Assembly (NCBI RefSeq): GCF_000718095.1
Contig: NZ_JOEI01000018.1
Location: forward strand, 62,001-126,000
From: Streptomyces scopuliridis RB72
Lineage (GTDB): Bacteria; Actinomycetota; Actinomycetes; Streptomycetales; Streptomycetaceae
DNA length: 64,000 nt
Direction: 5' to 3'
Shown here: positions 1 to 9,569 of the stretch, one piece after another
Position numbering within the stretch: the stretch's first letter is position 1
Layout: each line of letters opens with the position of its first letter
Notes under the pieces: model-generated
Told to the model about the DNA's origin: nothing
Databases searched by the model: none
What the model saw: only the letters and a program-made list of their open reading frames with translations
Made by a program: the position numbers and the translations under genes

Positions 1-752
1 CTCTCGCCGTACGGGTCATTCCCTGTCTGGACGTGGACAACGGCCGGGTGGTGAAGGGCGTCAACTTCCAGAACCTGCGGGACGCGGGCGACCCGGTCGA
101 GATGGCCAAGCTGTACGACGCGGAGGGCGCCGACGAGCTGACGTTCCTCGACATCACCGCCTCCTCCGGCGACCGCGAGACGACGTACGACGTGGTGCGC
201 CGCACGGCCGAGCAGGTCTTCATCCCGCTCACGGTCGGCGGCGGCGTACGCACCCCCGAGGATGTCGACAAGCTGCTGCGGGCGGGCGCGGACAAGGTCG
301 GCGTCAACACGGCGGCCATCGCGCGCCCCGATCTCATACGGGAGATCGCCGAGCGCTTCGGGCGCCAGGTGCTGGTGCTGTCGGTCGACGCGCGGCGCAC
401 GCCCTCGGGGTCCTTCGAGGTGACGACGCACGGCGGACGCAAGGGCACCGGCATCGACGCCGTCGAATGGGCGCACCGCGCGGCCGAGTTGGGGGCGGGG
501 GAGATCCTGCTCAACTCGATGGACGCGGACGGTACGAAGGACGGCTACGACACGGAGATGATCGCGGCCGTACGCGCGCATGTCACCGTGCCCGTCATCG
601 CGTCCGGGGGCGCGGGCAGGCTCGCGGACTTCGCGCCGGCCATCGAGGCGGGCGCCGACGCCGTACTGGCCGCCTCCGTCTTCCACTTCGGTGATCTGCG
701 GATCTCGGAGGTCAAGGGCGCGCTGCGCGGGGCGGGTCATCCGGTGCGCTGA
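1..752 (+). CDS. hisF: Imidazole glycerol phosphate synthase, cyclase subunit (5' end outside window)
   Basis: HisF makes imidazole glycerol phosphate and AICAR from PRFAR, using ammonia from HisH, in cytosolic histidine biosynthesis. The frame is open from the first complete codon at position 3, and the real start lies only a few codons upstream. The beta/alpha barrel signature is clear: the first strand ends in [15 protein letters not shown] with the catalytic Asp, and the second catalytic Asp sits in LSVDARR. Phosphate-binding glycines are in TVGGGVRT and ASGGAGR. The C-terminus is intact. hisI lies 4 kb downstream, so the his genes are split here. Confidence 0.97.
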   Translation, partial: LAVRVIPCLDVDNGRVVKGVNFQNLRDAGDPVEMAKLYDAEGADELTFLDITASSGDRETTYDVVRRTAEQVFIPLTVGGGVRTPEDVDKLLRAGADKVGVNTAAIARPDLIREIAERFGRQVLVLSVDARRTPSGSFEVTTHGGRKGTGIDAVEWAHRAAELGAGEILLNSMDADGTKDGYDTEMIAAVRAHVTVPVIASGGAGRLADFAPAIEAGADAVLAASVFHFGDLRISEVKGALRGAGHPVR

Positions 753-1031
753 TCCGGGGCGTTGGCCTCGGTGGGGGTCCGGGGCGTTGACCCCGGTGCG
801 GATTCGGTAGTTCGGCCTCCGTTCGTGAAGGCCGGGCAGGTCCGGTGAGAACCGGCGAGAACTGGTGAAGACCGGTGAACTCGCCGGTGCTTATCCGCCG
901 GTTGCGCCGCGACAGTGGAATCGCCAGTCATCATCGCGGTTCCATTCCGGTGCGCCCGGCGGCATCCGACGGTTTGCGGCGGCTTCAGGCGGCTTCCGGT
1001 GTGGCTCCGTCACGACCGAGAGGCACCCGCC

Positions 1032-1958
1032 GTGTATCCGTCCTCCCCACCACGCCCCGCCACCTCCCACTCCCCGCGTTTATGGGCGGGCGCGCTCGCG
1101 ACCGCCGCGCTGGTCGCGGCGCTGATCCCCGGCGCGTCCGGTGCGCGCGCCGCCGGCCCCGCCGGGGCCGCGGACAATCCGTACGAGCGCGGACCGGCCC
1201 CGACCGTGGCGTCCATCGAGGCCGACCTGGGCCCGTACGCCGTCTCGCAGACCCCGGTCTCCCCGGTCTCCGTCAGCGGATTCGGCGGCGGCACGATCTA
1301 CTACCCGACATCCACGGCGGACGGCACCTTCGGCGCCGTGGCGATCGTGCCCGGCTTCACCGGCACGCAGTCGAGCCTCAGCTGGCTCGGACCGCGGCTC
1401 GCCTCCCAGGGGTTCGTCGTCTTCACCATCGACACCATCACCGTCCTCGACCAGCCCGCGAGCCGGGGCCATCAACTCCTCGCCGCACTCGACTATCTGA
1501 CGGAGCGTTCGGCCGTCAGCGGCCGGATCGACAGCGCGCGGCTCGGCGTCATGGGCCACTCGATGGGCGGGGGCGGCACCCTGGAGGCCGCCAGGAGCCG
1601 TACCTCACTGAAGGCGGCCATCCCGCTGACCGCCTGGAACCTGGACAAGACCTGGCCCGAGGTGCGTACCCCCACCCTGGTGGTCGGGGCCGACGGCGAC
1701 ACCGTCGCGCCCGTCGCCACGCACTCCGAGCCGTTCTACACCTCGCTGCCGGGCTCGCTCGACAAGGCGTATCTGGAGCTGAAGGGAGCCACCCACAACG
1801 CGCCGAACACCGCGAACACCACGATCGCGAAGTACAGCGTCTCCTGGCTGAAACGGTTCATCGACAGTGACACCCGCTACGAGCAGTTCCTCTGCCCCCT
1901 GCCCCAGCCGGGCCCGGCGATCGTGGAGTACCGCGGGAACTGCCCGCACCCCTCCTGA
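1032..1958 (+). CDS. Secreted cutinase / polyester hydrolase (PET-hydrolase-type alpha/beta hydrolase)
   Basis: Predicted secreted esterase of the actinobacterial cutinase family (Thermobifida Cut2 / dienelactone-hydrolase-like fold). The GTG at 1032 was chosen because GAGAGG ends 8-9 nt upstream and it opens directly into an Arg-containing N-terminus, a hydrophobic stretch and an Ala-rich cleavage region ending GARA. The nucleophile is in GHSMGGGG, the acid in GADGDTVAP and the His in GATHNAPN. The oxyanion strand reads VPGFTG, with Phe where Thermobifida cutinases have Tyr. Two Cys near the C-terminus fit the conserved disulfide. The frame is also open back to 915, but that extension looks non-coding. 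Family is secure; the natural substrate is not known. Confidence 0.9.
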   Translation: MYPSSPPRPATSHSPRLWAGALATAALVAALIPGASGARAAGPAGAADNPYERGPAPTVASIEADLGPYAVSQTPVSPVSVSGFGGGTIYYPTSTADGTFGAVAIVPGFTGTQSSLSWLGPRLASQGFVVFTIDTITVLDQPASRGHQLLAALDYLTERSAVSGRIDSARLGVMGHSMGGGGTLEAARSRTSLKAAIPLTAWNLDKTWPEVRTPTLVVGADGDTVAPVATHSEPFYTSLPGSLDKAYLELKGATHNAPNTANTTIAKYSVSWLKRFIDSDTRYEQFLCPLPQPGPAIVEYRGNCPHPS

Positions 1959-1967
1959 TCCTCAGGA
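1953..1967. terminator. Small inverted repeat over the hydrolase stop codon
   Basis: TCCTGA and TCAGGA flank a 3-nt loop and include the stop codon, followed by a T-rich stretch. It is a weak hairpin and may act as a modest terminator. Confidence 0.35.
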
Positions 1968-1971
1968 TTTA

Positions 1972-1993
1972 TTGCGCAGTTTATATTGCGCAA
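1972..1993. promoter_or_regulatory. Operator-like inverted repeat upstream of the ArsR-type regulator
   Basis: TTGCGCA and TGCGCAA form a perfect 7-bp inverted repeat with an 8-bp AT-rich spacer that contains TATAT, a possible -10 element. The same bases also read as two direct ATTGCGCA copies 14 bp apart. The placement 29 bp before the ATG suggests autoregulation by the downstream winged-helix protein. Inference from position and symmetry only. Confidence 0.6.
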
Positions 1994-2021
1994 CTTTTCT
2001 TTCCGATCTAACCTCGGAGGC

Positions 2022-2609
2022 ATGTCGGACACGGAACCTCGCAGAATCACGGACCTCGACACGCTCAAGGCGTTCGGTCATCCGCTGCGCATGAAGCTCT
2101 ACCGGGCGCTCTACATCGCGCGTACGGCCACCGCTTCGCAGCTCGCCGACCAGGTGGACGAGGCCGTCTCACTGGTCAGCTACCACCTGCGCAAACTCGC
2201 CGATCACGGGCTGATCGAGGAGGCCGAGCCGCAGGGGAACGACGGACGGGAGCGATGGTGGCGGCAGGCCTCGCAGGGGCTGAGCTTCCATGACGCGGAC
2301 TTCCACGACGCGCCGGAGAAGGCCGCTACCCACGCCGCGGTAGGACGGATGTCCTTCGAGCAGCGCTCCGATCTCTACCGCGGCTATCTCGACACTCAGG
2401 CAGCCTGGGGCGCCGAGTGGCGTTCGGCCTCCTTCAGCAGTGAGTACCTGGCCCCGCTCACCGCCGCGGAACTGGCCGCGCTCAGCGACGAGTTGCACCG
2501 GCTGGTCAAGAAGTACGAAGCCGCCGGCCGGGCCGCCGAGGGCGCGGGGGACACCGAGGGGCGCGAGAACGTCGCGCTGCACCTGTACGGATTCCCGTTC
2601 CGCGTCTGA
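2022..2609 (+). CDS. ArsR-family winged-helix transcriptional regulator
   Basis: A 195-aa regulator with an N-terminal ArsR/HTH_20 winged helix: TLKAFGHPLRMKLYRAL, then a recognition helix in VSLVSYHLRKLADHGLIEE. A longer helical C-terminal half probably serves dimerisation or ligand sensing. No metal-binding Cys pair is seen, so it is more likely a sensor of small organic molecules than of metals. ATG 2022 is preferred over the TTG at 1986, which lies inside the operator palindrome. The RBS GGAGG is unusually close, 1 nt from the ATG. The MFS gene starts 58 bp downstream on the same strand, so the pair is probably a regulator-efflux unit. Confidence 0.88.
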   Translation: MSDTEPRRITDLDTLKAFGHPLRMKLYRALYIARTATASQLADQVDEAVSLVSYHLRKLADHGLIEEAEPQGNDGRERWWRQASQGLSFHDADFHDAPEKAATHAAVGRMSFEQRSDLYRGYLDTQAAWGAEWRSASFSSEYLAPLTAAELAALSDELHRLVKKYEAAGRAAEGAGDTEGRENVALHLYGFPFRV

Positions 2610-2667
2610 GGCCGGACCGTCAGCCCAGGGCATCGCCCCGCCCCGGCCCCGAGAGGATCGCGCCCCC

Positions 2668-3930
2668 ATGAGCGCCACCGCCGTACCCACGCCCGCCGCC
2701 CCGGCCCCGGAGCGACCCGCCCACCGTGACCGCAACGTACTGCGCTGGCTCGCCGCCTACACCGCCTCCATGGTCGGCGACAGCGTCTACTACATGGCCC
2801 TGTCCTGGGCCGCGATCCGCACCGGCAGTCCCGGGCAGGCCGGTCTCGTACTCGCCCTCGGTGCCGTTCCGCGCGCCGTGCTGATGCTCGGCGGGGGAGT
2901 GCTCGCCGACCGTTTCGGGCCGCGCCGGGTCGTCATCGGCAGTGACGCGGCGCGCTGTGTCTTCATCCTGGGCATCGCGGTGGCGCTGCTGTTCACCACC
3001 CCCTCCCTCTGGCTGCTGATCACGGTCGCGCTCGTCTTCGGGGCCGTGGACGCGCTCTTCCTCCCCGCCGTCGGCGCCCTGCCGCCCCGGATCACCGCGC
3101 CCGGCCAACTGGCGCGTGTCCAGGGCATGCGGGGGCTCGCGGCCCGAATCGCCAATGTCACCGGCGCGCCGCTCGGCGGGCTCGCGGTGGCGCTCGGCGG
3201 CTCGGCCATGGCCTTCGCCGTCGCCGGGGCGCTGTTCGCGCTGTCGCTCCCGCTGCTGCTCGCCGTACGCATGATCCCGGGGCCGGCGAAGTCCCCGGCG
3301 GACGGCGCGGAGGCCGGCACCGCCTGGGGCGAACTGCGGGACGGGCTGCGCCACATCCGCCGCCATCGTGTGCTCGCCCCGCTGATGCTGGTGATCGCCG
3401 TCGGTGAACTGGGCTTCGTCGGCCCGCTCAACATCGGACTCACCCTGCTCGTCCAGGAGCGCGGCTGGGGCGCCGACGGCATGGGATGGATCGTCGCGGC
3501 CTTCGGCGTCGGCGCGGGCGTCAGTTCACTGCTGCTCACCGTGCGCGGACGGATGCAGCGCGCCGGACTCGTACAGTCCGTCGTCCTGTGCGGCGGAGCC
3601 GTCGCCGTCGCCGCACTCGCGTACGCGCCCTCGCTCGGCCTGGCCGTCCTCGCGGGCGTCTTCATCGGACTGCTGGCGGGGCTGAGCGGCGCGCTGACCG
3701 GAGCCCTGCTCCAGACGGCGGCCGACCCGGCCTATCTGGGCCGGGTCACCTCCGTGGCGACACTCTTCTCGCTCGGCGTCGCACCGCTCTGCTATCCGGT
3801 CACCGGTGCGGCGGTCGGTCTGTGGGGCACGGGTCCGGTCTTTGTCGTCAGCGCGGCCGTATGCGGTACGGGGGGCCTGCTCGGCCTCTGCTTCAAGGCC
3901 CTCCGCCGTGCCGAACTGCCCGCGCCCTGA
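2668..3930 (+). CDS. MFS transporter (drug-efflux type)
   Basis: A 420-aa major facilitator with about 12 hydrophobic segments. The loop 2-3 signature is [17 protein letters not shown], and a charged central loop (about residues 205-225) separates the halves. It belongs to the enterobactin exporter EntS-like/MFS_3 type. GAGAGGA lies about 10 nt before ATG 2668; the frame continues upstream through the regulator gene but is non-coding there. It probably exports a compound sensed by the ArsR-type regulator just upstream. The substrate is unknown. Confidence 0.88.
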   Translation: MSATAVPTPAAPAPERPAHRDRNVLRWLAAYTASMVGDSVYYMALSWAAIRTGSPGQAGLVLALGAVPRAVLMLGGGVLADRFGPRRVVIGSDAARCVFILGIAVALLFTTPSLWLLITVALVFGAVDALFLPAVGALPPRITAPGQLARVQGMRGLAARIANVTGAPLGGLAVALGGSAMAFAVAGALFALSLPLLLAVRMIPGPAKSPADGAEAGTAWGELRDGLRHIRRHRVLAPLMLVIAVGELGFVGPLNIGLTLLVQERGWGADGMGWIVAAFGVGAGVSSLLLTVRGRMQRAGLVQSVVLCGGAVAVAALAYAPSLGLAVLAGVFIGLLAGLSGALTGALLQTAADPAYLGRVTSVATLFSLGVAPLCYPVTGAAVGLWGTGPVFVVSAAVCGTGGLLGLCFKALRRAELPAP

Positions 3931-3962
3931 GGCACGTAGCCCCCATGTCAGGCCCCTGGGCA

Positions 3963-4017
3963 AGTAAGTCCGAAGTCCCGTCTGCCCGGGGGCGGACGAC
4001 GCCACTTCGGACTTACT
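3963..4017. terminator. Perfect 14-bp inverted repeat after the MFS gene
   Basis: AGTAAGTCCGAAGT and its exact complement flank a 27-nt loop that can pair further within itself. It lies between convergent genes and probably terminates MFS transcription. Confidence 0.75.
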
Positions 4018-4019
4018 CG

Positions 4020-4063
4020 TCTAGTGCCGCGACCGGGCAAACATTGCCGGGAGGGGCACTAGA
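4020..4063. terminator. Second hairpin between convergent genes, overlapping the minus-strand stop
   Basis: TCTAGTGCC and GGCACTAGA form a 9-bp stem around an inner imperfect stem (CCGGGCAA / TTGCCGG). It contains the TAG stop of the minus-strand gene. With the hairpin at 3963-4017 it forms a tandem bidirectional terminator. Confidence 0.7.
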
Positions 4064-4691
4064 TACCGAGGCTCGCTTCCTGGAGCCGGGCGATCGCGTC
4101 CTTGTCGCCGTCCAGCTCCACATGCGCCGCCGCCTGCCGGCCGAACGCGAAGAGCAGCAGCTCCCCCGGCTCGCCGGTGACCGTCACCACCGGTGTGCCG
4201 CGGTGGGCCACGGCCGTCTGGCCGTCCGGGCGGCGCAGCACCAGGCCGACCGGGGACTTCCGGCCCATCATCCGGCCGCCCTTCTCCAGCCGCGACCACA
4301 GCGTGTTCGCGAAGACGCTGTCCAGCTCCCGGGGCGACCAGTCCGGCTGCGCCCGCCGTACGTCCTCGGCGTGGACATAGAACTCGACGGTGTTCGCGAC
4401 CTCGTCGATCTGCTTGAGCCCGAACGGGGACATCCGGGGCGGGCCCGTACGGATCAGCTGGATCAGCTCCTCGTACGGCTTGGCGAGATACTCCGCCTGC
4501 ACCCGTTCGAGCCGGTTCTTGAGCACGGCCAGTACCGTCCCGCCCGCCGCGTCGGGGCGGCGCTCGCGGACCACGACATGGGCCGCGAGATCGCGGGTCA
4601 GCCAGCCTTCGCAGAGCGTCGGCGCGTCGGGGCCCGCCGCCTCCAACAGGTCGGCGAGCAGAAGTCGTTCACGCTTCGCATGGGTCGACAT
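4059..4691 (-). CDS. TIGR03085-family protein (maleylpyruvate isomerase/DinB-like fold)
   Basis: A 210-aa cytosolic protein with the DinB/MDMPI-like four-helix N-terminal domain ([25 protein letters not shown]) and a short C-terminal beta domain. Metal-ligand type His residues appear at AAHVVVRE and [11 protein letters not shown]. The family is widespread in Streptomyces, and some relatives act in mycothiol-dependent chemistry, but the reaction of this subfamily is not established. It is convergent with the MFS gene and divergent from hisI. Confidence 0.85.
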   Translation of the reverse strand: MSTHAKRERLLLADLLEAAGPDAPTLCEGWLTRDLAAHVVVRERRPDAAGGTVLAVLKNRLERVQAEYLAKPYEELIQLIRTGPPRMSPFGLKQIDEVANTVEFYVHAEDVRRAQPDWSPRELDSVFANTLWSRLEKGGRMMGRKSPVGLVLRRPDGQTAVAHRGTPVVTVTGEPGELLLFAFGRQAAAHVELDGDKDAIARLQEASLGI

Positions 4692-4761
4692 ACCGTAAGC
4701 CTACGGCGGCCCGGCCGCGTCCGCCCAGTGGACGTCCCGGTCGCGCGTCCCGCGGGCGCGG

Positions 4762-4767
4762 CACAAT
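4762..4767 (+). promoter_or_regulatory. -10 box for leaderless hisI
   Basis: CACAAT ends 6 nt before the hisI ATG, so transcription would start at or next to the A of the start codon. No Shine-Dalgarno sequence is present. Confidence 0.55.
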
Positions 4768-4773
4768 GGCCGT

Positions 4774-5151
4774 ATGACCAGCACGCCCCCACCCGCGGGC
4801 CCGGCCGGCGGGCTCGACCCCGCCATCGCCGACCGGCTCAAGCGCAGCGCCGACGGCCTCGTCCCGGCCATCGCCCAGCAGTACGACACCGGCGAGGTGC
4901 TGATGCTCGGGTGGATGGACGACGAGGCCCTGCACCGCACCCTGACCACCGGCCGGTGCACCTACTGGTCGCGCAGCCGGGGGGAGTACTGGGTCAAGGG
5001 CGACACCTCGGGCCATGTCCAGCACGTCAAATCCGTCGCCCTGGACTGCGACGCCGACACCGTCCTGGTCCAGGTCGACCAGGTGGGCGCCGCCTGCCAC
5101 ACCGGCGCGCGGACCTGCTTCGACGCCGACGTACTGCCGCTCGGCCACTGA
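4774..5151 (+). CDS. hisI: Phosphoribosyl-AMP cyclohydrolase
   Basis: A 125-aa monofunctional HisI that opens the adenine ring of phosphoribosyl-AMP in histidine biosynthesis. The Mg-binding aspartates are in LDCDADTVL, and the Zn ligands are the Cys in that motif plus the two Cys in [18 protein letters not shown] and [14 protein letters not shown] are family signatures. There is no HisE domain, as is usual in Streptomyces. Transcription is probably leaderless. trpE follows after 116 bp. Confidence 0.97.
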   Translation: MTSTPPPAGPAGGLDPAIADRLKRSADGLVPAIAQQYDTGEVLMLGWMDDEALHRTLTTGRCTYWSRSRGEYWVKGDTSGHVQHVKSVALDCDADTVLVQVDQVGAACHTGARTCFDADVLPLGH

Positions 5152-5253
5152 CGTCCCGGCCGTACGGGTACGTCGTACCGTACGGAGCGACCGCCGGTGA
5201 CCGTACGGAGCGGACGTTCCACTGTCCGCGCCCAACGCCTCCCGCCCAACGAG

Positions 5254-5259
5254 TAGGGT
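5254..5259 (+). promoter_or_regulatory. -10 box for (near-)leaderless trpE
   Basis: TAGGGT ends 8 nt before the ATG of trpE, and there is no ribosome binding site in the gap. I see no Trp-rich leader peptide or attenuator in the 116 bp between hisI and trpE. Confidence 0.5.
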
Positions 5260-5267
5260 CAGCCGCC

Positions 5268-6755
5268 ATGGACCTTGAGACCTTCCGCAAGCTGGCGGTG
5301 GACCGCCGCGTCATCCCCGTCAGCCGGCGCCTCCTCGCGGACGGCGACACCCCGGTCGGCCTGTACCGCAAGCTCGCCGCCGAGCGCCCCGGCACATTCC
5401 TGCTGGAATCCGCGGAGAACGGCCGCTCCTGGTCCCGCTACTCCTTCATCGGGGTACGGTCCGCCGCCACCCTCACCGAGCGGGACGGCGTCACCCACTG
5501 GCTCGGCACCCCGCCCGTCGGCGTCCCCGTCGACGGGGACCCGCTGGCGGCCCTGCGCGCCACCGTGGAGACCCTGCACACCCCCCGCGACCTCTCCTCC
5601 GGCATGCCGCCCTTCACCGGCGGCATGGTCGGCTACCTCGGCTACGACATCGTCCGGCGGCTGGAGCGGATCGGCGAGCACGGCCGCGACGATCTGCGCA
5701 TCCCCGAGCTGACCATGCTGCTCACCTCGGATCTTGCCGTACTCGACCACTGGGACGGCACCGTCCTGCTGATCGCCAACGCCATCAACCACAACGACCG
5801 CGACACCGGTGTGGACGAGGCGTACGCGGACGCCGTCGCCCGGCTCGACGCCATGGCCGCCGATCTCGCCGAGCCGGTACGGTCCGCGCCCACCGCGCTG
5901 CCCGCCTCCGAACTGCCCGAGTACACCGCGCTCTGGGGCGGTCCCGACTACCAGGCCGTGGTCGAGGACATCAAGGAGCGCATCAGGGCGGGCGAGGCCT
6001 TCCAGGTCGTCCCCTCCCAGCGCTTCGAGACCCCCGTCACCGCGAGCGCGCTGGATGTCTACCGGGTCCTCCGGGCCACCAACCCGTCGCCGTACATGTA
6101 TCTCTTCCGCTTCGAGGGCTTCGACGTCGTGGGCTCCAGCCCGGAGGCGCTGGTCAAGGTCGAGGACGGCCGGGCGATGGTCCACCCCATCGCCGGCACC
6201 CGGCCGCGCGGCGCCACACCGCAGGAGGACCAGGCCCTCGCCGACGAACTGCTCGCCGACCCCAAGGAGCGCGCCGAGCATCTGATGCTCGTGGACCTCG
6301 GCCGCAACGACCTCGGCCGGGTCTGCGAGCCCGGCACGGTCGAGGTGGTCGACTTCATGTCCGTCGAGCGCTACTCGCACGTCATGCACATCGTGTCGAC
6401 GGTGACCGGACGGGTCGCCGAGGGGCGCGGCGCCTTCGACGTACTGACCGCCTGCTTCCCGGCCGGCACGCTCTCCGGGGCCCCCAAGCCGCGCGCCATG
6501 CAGATCATCGACGAGCTGGAGCCCACCCGTCGCGGACTGTACGGCGGCTGCGTCGGCTATCTCGACTTCGCCGGGGACTCCGACACCGCCATCGCCATCC
6601 GTACCGCCCTGCTGCGCGACGGCACGGCGTATGTGCAGGCGGGAGCGGGTGTCGTCGCCGACTCCGACCCGGTCTCCGAGGACACGGAATGCCGTAACAA
6701 AGCCGCGGCGGTGCTCCGCGCCGTCCACACGGCCAACCGGCTGAACGCCGGGTAG
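5268..6755 (+). CDS. trpE: Anthranilate synthase component I
   Basis: TrpE (495 aa) converts chorismate to anthranilate, the first committed Trp step, using ammonia from a TrpG partner that is not in this window. The N-terminal domain carries the Trp-feedback region ([19 protein letters not shown]). The C-terminal chorismate-binding domain has [30 protein letters not shown] and [15 protein letters not shown]. The start at 5268 matches family N-termini (METFRKLA-like). The reading frame runs uninterrupted far upstream, but that part is antisense or non-coding. A TIGR02234 gene follows, as is common for actinobacterial trpE. Confidence 0.97.
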   Translation: MDLETFRKLAVDRRVIPVSRRLLADGDTPVGLYRKLAAERPGTFLLESAENGRSWSRYSFIGVRSAATLTERDGVTHWLGTPPVGVPVDGDPLAALRATVETLHTPRDLSSGMPPFTGGMVGYLGYDIVRRLERIGEHGRDDLRIPELTMLLTSDLAVLDHWDGTVLLIANAINHNDRDTGVDEAYADAVARLDAMAADLAEPVRSAPTALPASELPEYTALWGGPDYQAVVEDIKERIRAGEAFQVVPSQRFETPVTASALDVYRVLRATNPSPYMYLFRFEGFDVVGSSPEALVKVEDGRAMVHPIAGTRPRGATPQEDQALADELLADPKERAEHLMLVDLGRNDLGRVCEPGTVEVVDFMSVERYSHVMHIVSTVTGRVAEGRGAFDVLTACFPAGTLSGAPKPRAMQIIDELEPTRRGLYGGCVGYLDFAGDSDTAIAIRTALLRDGTAYVQAGAGVVADSDPVSEDTECRNKAAAVLRAVHTANRLNAG

Positions 6756-6820
6756 GAGGCCGCCCCACCTGTCCGCGGGGCCTCTGACCCCCGGGCGGCC
6801 GGGCGGGTGGAGCCGTAGGG

Positions 6821-6826
6821 GATAGT
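6821..6826 (+). promoter_or_regulatory. -10 box for leaderless TIGR02234 gene
   Basis: GATAGT ends 7 nt before the GTG at 6834, a spacing that fits a leaderless transcript and supports that start codon. Confidence 0.45.
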
Positions 6827-6833
6827 GGGGTGC

Positions 6834-7526
6834 GTGAGTGCCGTACCCGTACCCCAGCCCCGTACCGCAGGACCCGCGGCCACCGCCAGGAGCGGCGGTG
6901 GCGGCCGTCGCGCTCTGGCCGCGGCGCTGCTGCTCGGTGCCGCAGGCGCCGCCGTCGCGCTGATCGCCTCCGGCCAGATCTGGGCCGAGGGCACGGCGGC
7001 CGTCGGCGGCGGTTCCGTGCCGCTCGACGCCGACGGCCGGGATGTCACCGGCGTTCCGGCCGCCCTCGGCATCGTCGGACTCGCGGCGCTCGTCGCCGTC
7101 TTCGCCGTACGCGGAGCGGGGCGCGTCCTCGTCGCCGCGCTGCTCGCGCTGAGCGGAGCGGGCGCGGCCGTCGCCGCGTTCCTCGGAGCGTCGGACAGCG
7201 CGGCCCTCGACGAGAAGGCCGCGAAGACCACCGGCGACAGCGCCGCCACCGTCGACGCCCTGACCCATACCGCGTGGCCGTACGTGACCGTGGTCGGTGG
7301 CGTGCTGATCCTGCTGGCGGGGGCGCTGGCCCTGCTCTACGGGCGGCGCTGGCCGGGGATGTCAGGCCGCTACGAGCGGCCCGCGCCCGCGGGTGCGGGC
7401 GGGCCCGGCGGCGGGCCAGGGGGGCGCGGGCGCGCGGGCCGTACGGCGCCCGCGGTGGACCCCGACCGTCCCGAGGACCTGTGGAAGGCGCTGGACCGGG
7501 GCGAGGACCCGACGCGGGAGAGCTGA
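6834..7526 (+). CDS. Trp-operon-associated membrane protein, TIGR02234 family
   Basis: A 230-aa membrane protein with about four hydrophobic helices: near residues 22-45, 75-90, 95-120 and 145-170. An Arg/Gly/Pro-rich cytosolic tail ends DPEDLWKALDRGEDPT, a recurrent ending in this family. The family is found next to trp genes in actinobacteria, and its function is unknown. GTG 6834 was chosen over 6825 because of the -10 box position. It lies between trpE and the HGxxPAAW gene. Confidence 0.85.
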   Translation: MSAVPVPQPRTAGPAATARSGGGGRRALAAALLLGAAGAAVALIASGQIWAEGTAAVGGGSVPLDADGRDVTGVPAALGIVGLAALVAVFAVRGAGRVLVAALLALSGAGAAVAAFLGASDSAALDEKAAKTTGDSAATVDALTHTAWPYVTVVGGVLILLAGALALLYGRRWPGMSGRYERPAPAGAGGPGGGPGGRGRAGRTAPAVDPDRPEDLWKALDRGEDPTRES

Positions 7527-7682
7527 CCCACCGAGGGGAGAGAGACGACCCACCGGCGGGCCGCCGGCGGGAGAGAGGTGACTCACATCGGCGGACCCCA
7601 CGGGCCGGTACGGGTATCGCGTGCGGGACAATGTGGGTTGAGCGTCCGACTCACACAGCGCAACAGCAACGAGGAGCAACTC

Positions 7683-8021
7683 ATGGCGGGCACCAGCCAC
7701 GGACACACCCCGGCCGCCTGGACCGGCGTCACTATCTCCTTCATCGGCTTCTGCATCGCGGGAGTCTTCATGGTGGCGGCGAATCAGCCCGGATTCTGGG
7801 CCGGTATCGGCGTGGTCCTGCTCGGTGGTGTCGTCGGCCTGGCGATGAAGGCCGCGGGCCTGGGCATGCCGAAGGAGTCGGCGGCGATGGCGGAGGCCAG
7901 GGCCGCGGCGGTGAGGCAGCAGATCGAGAACCCGGCCGGGACGCAGGTCCGGCCCGAGGCCCAGCCCCAGACCCAGGGTCCGGCGCAGGCGCAGGCGCAG
8001 GCGCAGACGCAGGCCGTCTGA
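7683..8021 (+). CDS. HGxxPAAW family small membrane protein
   Basis: A 112-aa protein with the defining N-terminal motif HGHTPAAW, two transmembrane segments (about residues 16-35 and 40-58), and a tail made of Gln/Ala pairs that ends the protein in low-complexity sequence. GAGGAG lies about 8 nt before ATG 7683. A -10-like GACAAT at 7627-7632 would give a leader of about 45 nt, unlike its leaderless neighbours. The family is conserved next to trp genes in Streptomyces; its role is unknown. Confidence 0.85.
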   Translation: MAGTSHGHTPAAWTGVTISFIGFCIAGVFMVAANQPGFWAGIGVVLLGGVVGLAMKAAGLGMPKESAAMAEARAAAVRQQIENPAGTQVRPEAQPQTQGPAQAQAQAQTQAV

Positions 8022-8149
8022 CGGACCGGGTCGGCGCGCCACGCTCCCTTCTCGCGCCTACCGATTCGCGTTTCGCGTTTCGCGCGAACCGAAACGCACC
8101 GAGGGCGCAGTCCGGCGAGACCCGGGCTGCGTCTTTTCGTACGAGCGGG

Positions 8150-8155
8150 GACAAT
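8150..8155 (+). promoter_or_regulatory. -10 box for leaderless DUF2752 gene
   Basis: GACAAT ends 6 nt before the GTG at 8162, and no ribosome binding site lies between. Confidence 0.45.
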
Positions 8156-8161
8156 CACCGG

Positions 8162-8605
8162 GTGGATGACGCCCTGCCTGTGCCCGCGCCCGACCGGTCG
8201 GCCCGCCCGTCGACGGCGCGGCGGCTGCTGCCGCCGCTCGTCACCCTCGCCGGGGTGGCCGCCGCCTTCACGTACGTCGGGCTGGTCGACCCGAACGAAA
8301 CCGGCCACTACCCGGTCTGCCCGCTGTACGGCCTGACCGGCGTCCTCTGCTTCGGCTGCGGCGGGCTGCGCAGCGCCCACGCCGTCGCGCACGGCGACTG
8401 GATCGCCGCCCTCGGCGACAACGCGCTCGCCACCGTCGGCTACCCGGTCTTCGCCGTCCTGTGGGTGGTGTGGGCCGTCCGTGCGGGGAAGGCGCTTCCT
8501 GTGGCGATCAACCTGCGGCCTGTCTGGTGGTGGGCCCTCGGCGGGGTGATCCTGGCCTTCAGCGTCGTCAGAAACGTGCCGTTCGGCTCGTGGCTCGCGC
8601 CATGA
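8162..8605 (+). CDS. DUF2752 membrane protein
   Basis: A 147-aa membrane protein with three hydrophobic segments and the DUF2752 Cys motif: a Cys in YPVCPLYGLTG, then VLCFGCGGLRSAHA. The usual CPGCG is CFGCG here. Start GTG 8162 is set by the leaderless -10 box. Function is unknown; the conserved Cys cluster suggests metal binding or redox chemistry. It sits in the trp neighbourhood just before trpC. Confidence 0.83.
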   Translation: MDDALPVPAPDRSARPSTARRLLPPLVTLAGVAAAFTYVGLVDPNETGHYPVCPLYGLTGVLCFGCGGLRSAHAVAHGDWIAALGDNALATVGYPVFAVLWVVWAVRAGKALPVAINLRPVWWWALGGVILAFSVVRNVPFGSWLAP

Positions 8606-8752
8606 TGGTCCAGGCGGTGTCATGCTCGGTCCACCGGATGCGGGTCCTCCGGCCAGTTCCGGATAGCATCGATATGGCTGATCCTGATCCAATGGCCGAT
8701 CTGATCAGCGACCGAGCTTGATTCGAACCAGTCCCGGAAGGGGGCCGCTCGC

Positions 8753-9562
8753 GTGAGTGTGCTCGACGAGATCATCGAAGGCGTACGCGCCGACCTCGCA
8801 GAGCGGCAGGCGCGCGTGGGCCTTGACGAGCTCAAGGAGCGCGCCGCGAAGGCGCCCCAGGCCAAGGACGGTGTCGCCGCGCTGCGTGGCGAGGGCGTCC
8901 ATGTGATCTGCGAGGTCAAGCGCTCCAGCCCGTCGAAGGGCGCGCTCGCCGCGATCGCCGACCCCGCGGCCCTGGCCGCCGACTACGAGGCGGGCGGCGC
9001 GGCCGTCATCTCCGTACTGACCGAGCAGCGGCGCTTCGGCGGTTCGCTGGCCGACCTGGAGGCCGTACGCGCCAGGGTCGACATCCCGGTCCTGCGCAAG
9101 GACTTCATCGTCACCTCGTACCAGCTGTGGGAGGCGCGGGCGTACGGCGCCGACCTGGTGCTGCTGATCGTCTCCGCGCTGGAGCAGCCGGCCCTGGTCT
9201 CGCTGATCGAGCGCGCCGAGTCGATCGGGCTCACCCCGCTCGTCGAGGTGCACGACGAGGACGAGGTGGAGCGGGCCGTGGACGCCGGGGCGAAGATCAT
9301 CGGTGTCAACGCGCGCGATCTGAAGACGCTGAAGGTCGACCGGAGCACGTTCGAGCGGGTCGCGCCCGAGATTCCGGCCGGCATCGTGAAGATCGCCGAG
9401 TCGGGGGTGCGCGGGCCGCACGACCTGATCGCGTACGCGAACGCCGGGGCCGACGCGGTGCTTGTCGGTGAGTCGCTGGTGACCGGGCGGGACCCGAAGT
9501 CGGCGGTGGCGGATCTGGTGGCGGCGGGTGCGCATCCGGCGCTGCGGCACGGGAGGGACTGA
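8753..9562 (+). CDS. trpC: Indole-3-glycerol phosphate synthase
   Basis: TrpC (269 aa) closes the indole ring in Trp biosynthesis. Barrel motifs are present: [37 protein letters not shown] and [14 protein letters not shown] 8753 has a GGAAGGGGG element about 10 nt upstream. The 147-bp upstream gap is unusually rich in TGATC pentamers (around 8650-8720), whose meaning I cannot assign. A trpM-like small gene follows 7 bp after the stop. Confidence 0.96.
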   Translation: MSVLDEIIEGVRADLAERQARVGLDELKERAAKAPQAKDGVAALRGEGVHVICEVKRSSPSKGALAAIADPAALAADYEAGGAAVISVLTEQRRFGGSLADLEAVRARVDIPVLRKDFIVTSYQLWEARAYGADLVLLIVSALEQPALVSLIERAESIGLTPLVEVHDEDEVERAVDAGAKIIGVNARDLKTLKVDRSTFERVAPEIPAGIVKIAESGVRGPHDLIAYANAGADAVLVGESLVTGRDPKSAVADLVAAGAHPALRHGRD

Positions 9563-9569
9563 GCTCGCC

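Noticed and set aside
3486..5267. Very long frame fused upstream of trpE
   Set aside because: It runs through the MFS gene, two terminators, an antisense gene and hisI in the wrong frame. TrpE begins at 5268.
5152..5267. Trp attenuator or leader peptide before trpE
   Set aside because: No short ORF with clustered Trp codons and no alternative stem-loops were found. The -10 box is 8 nt before the start codon.
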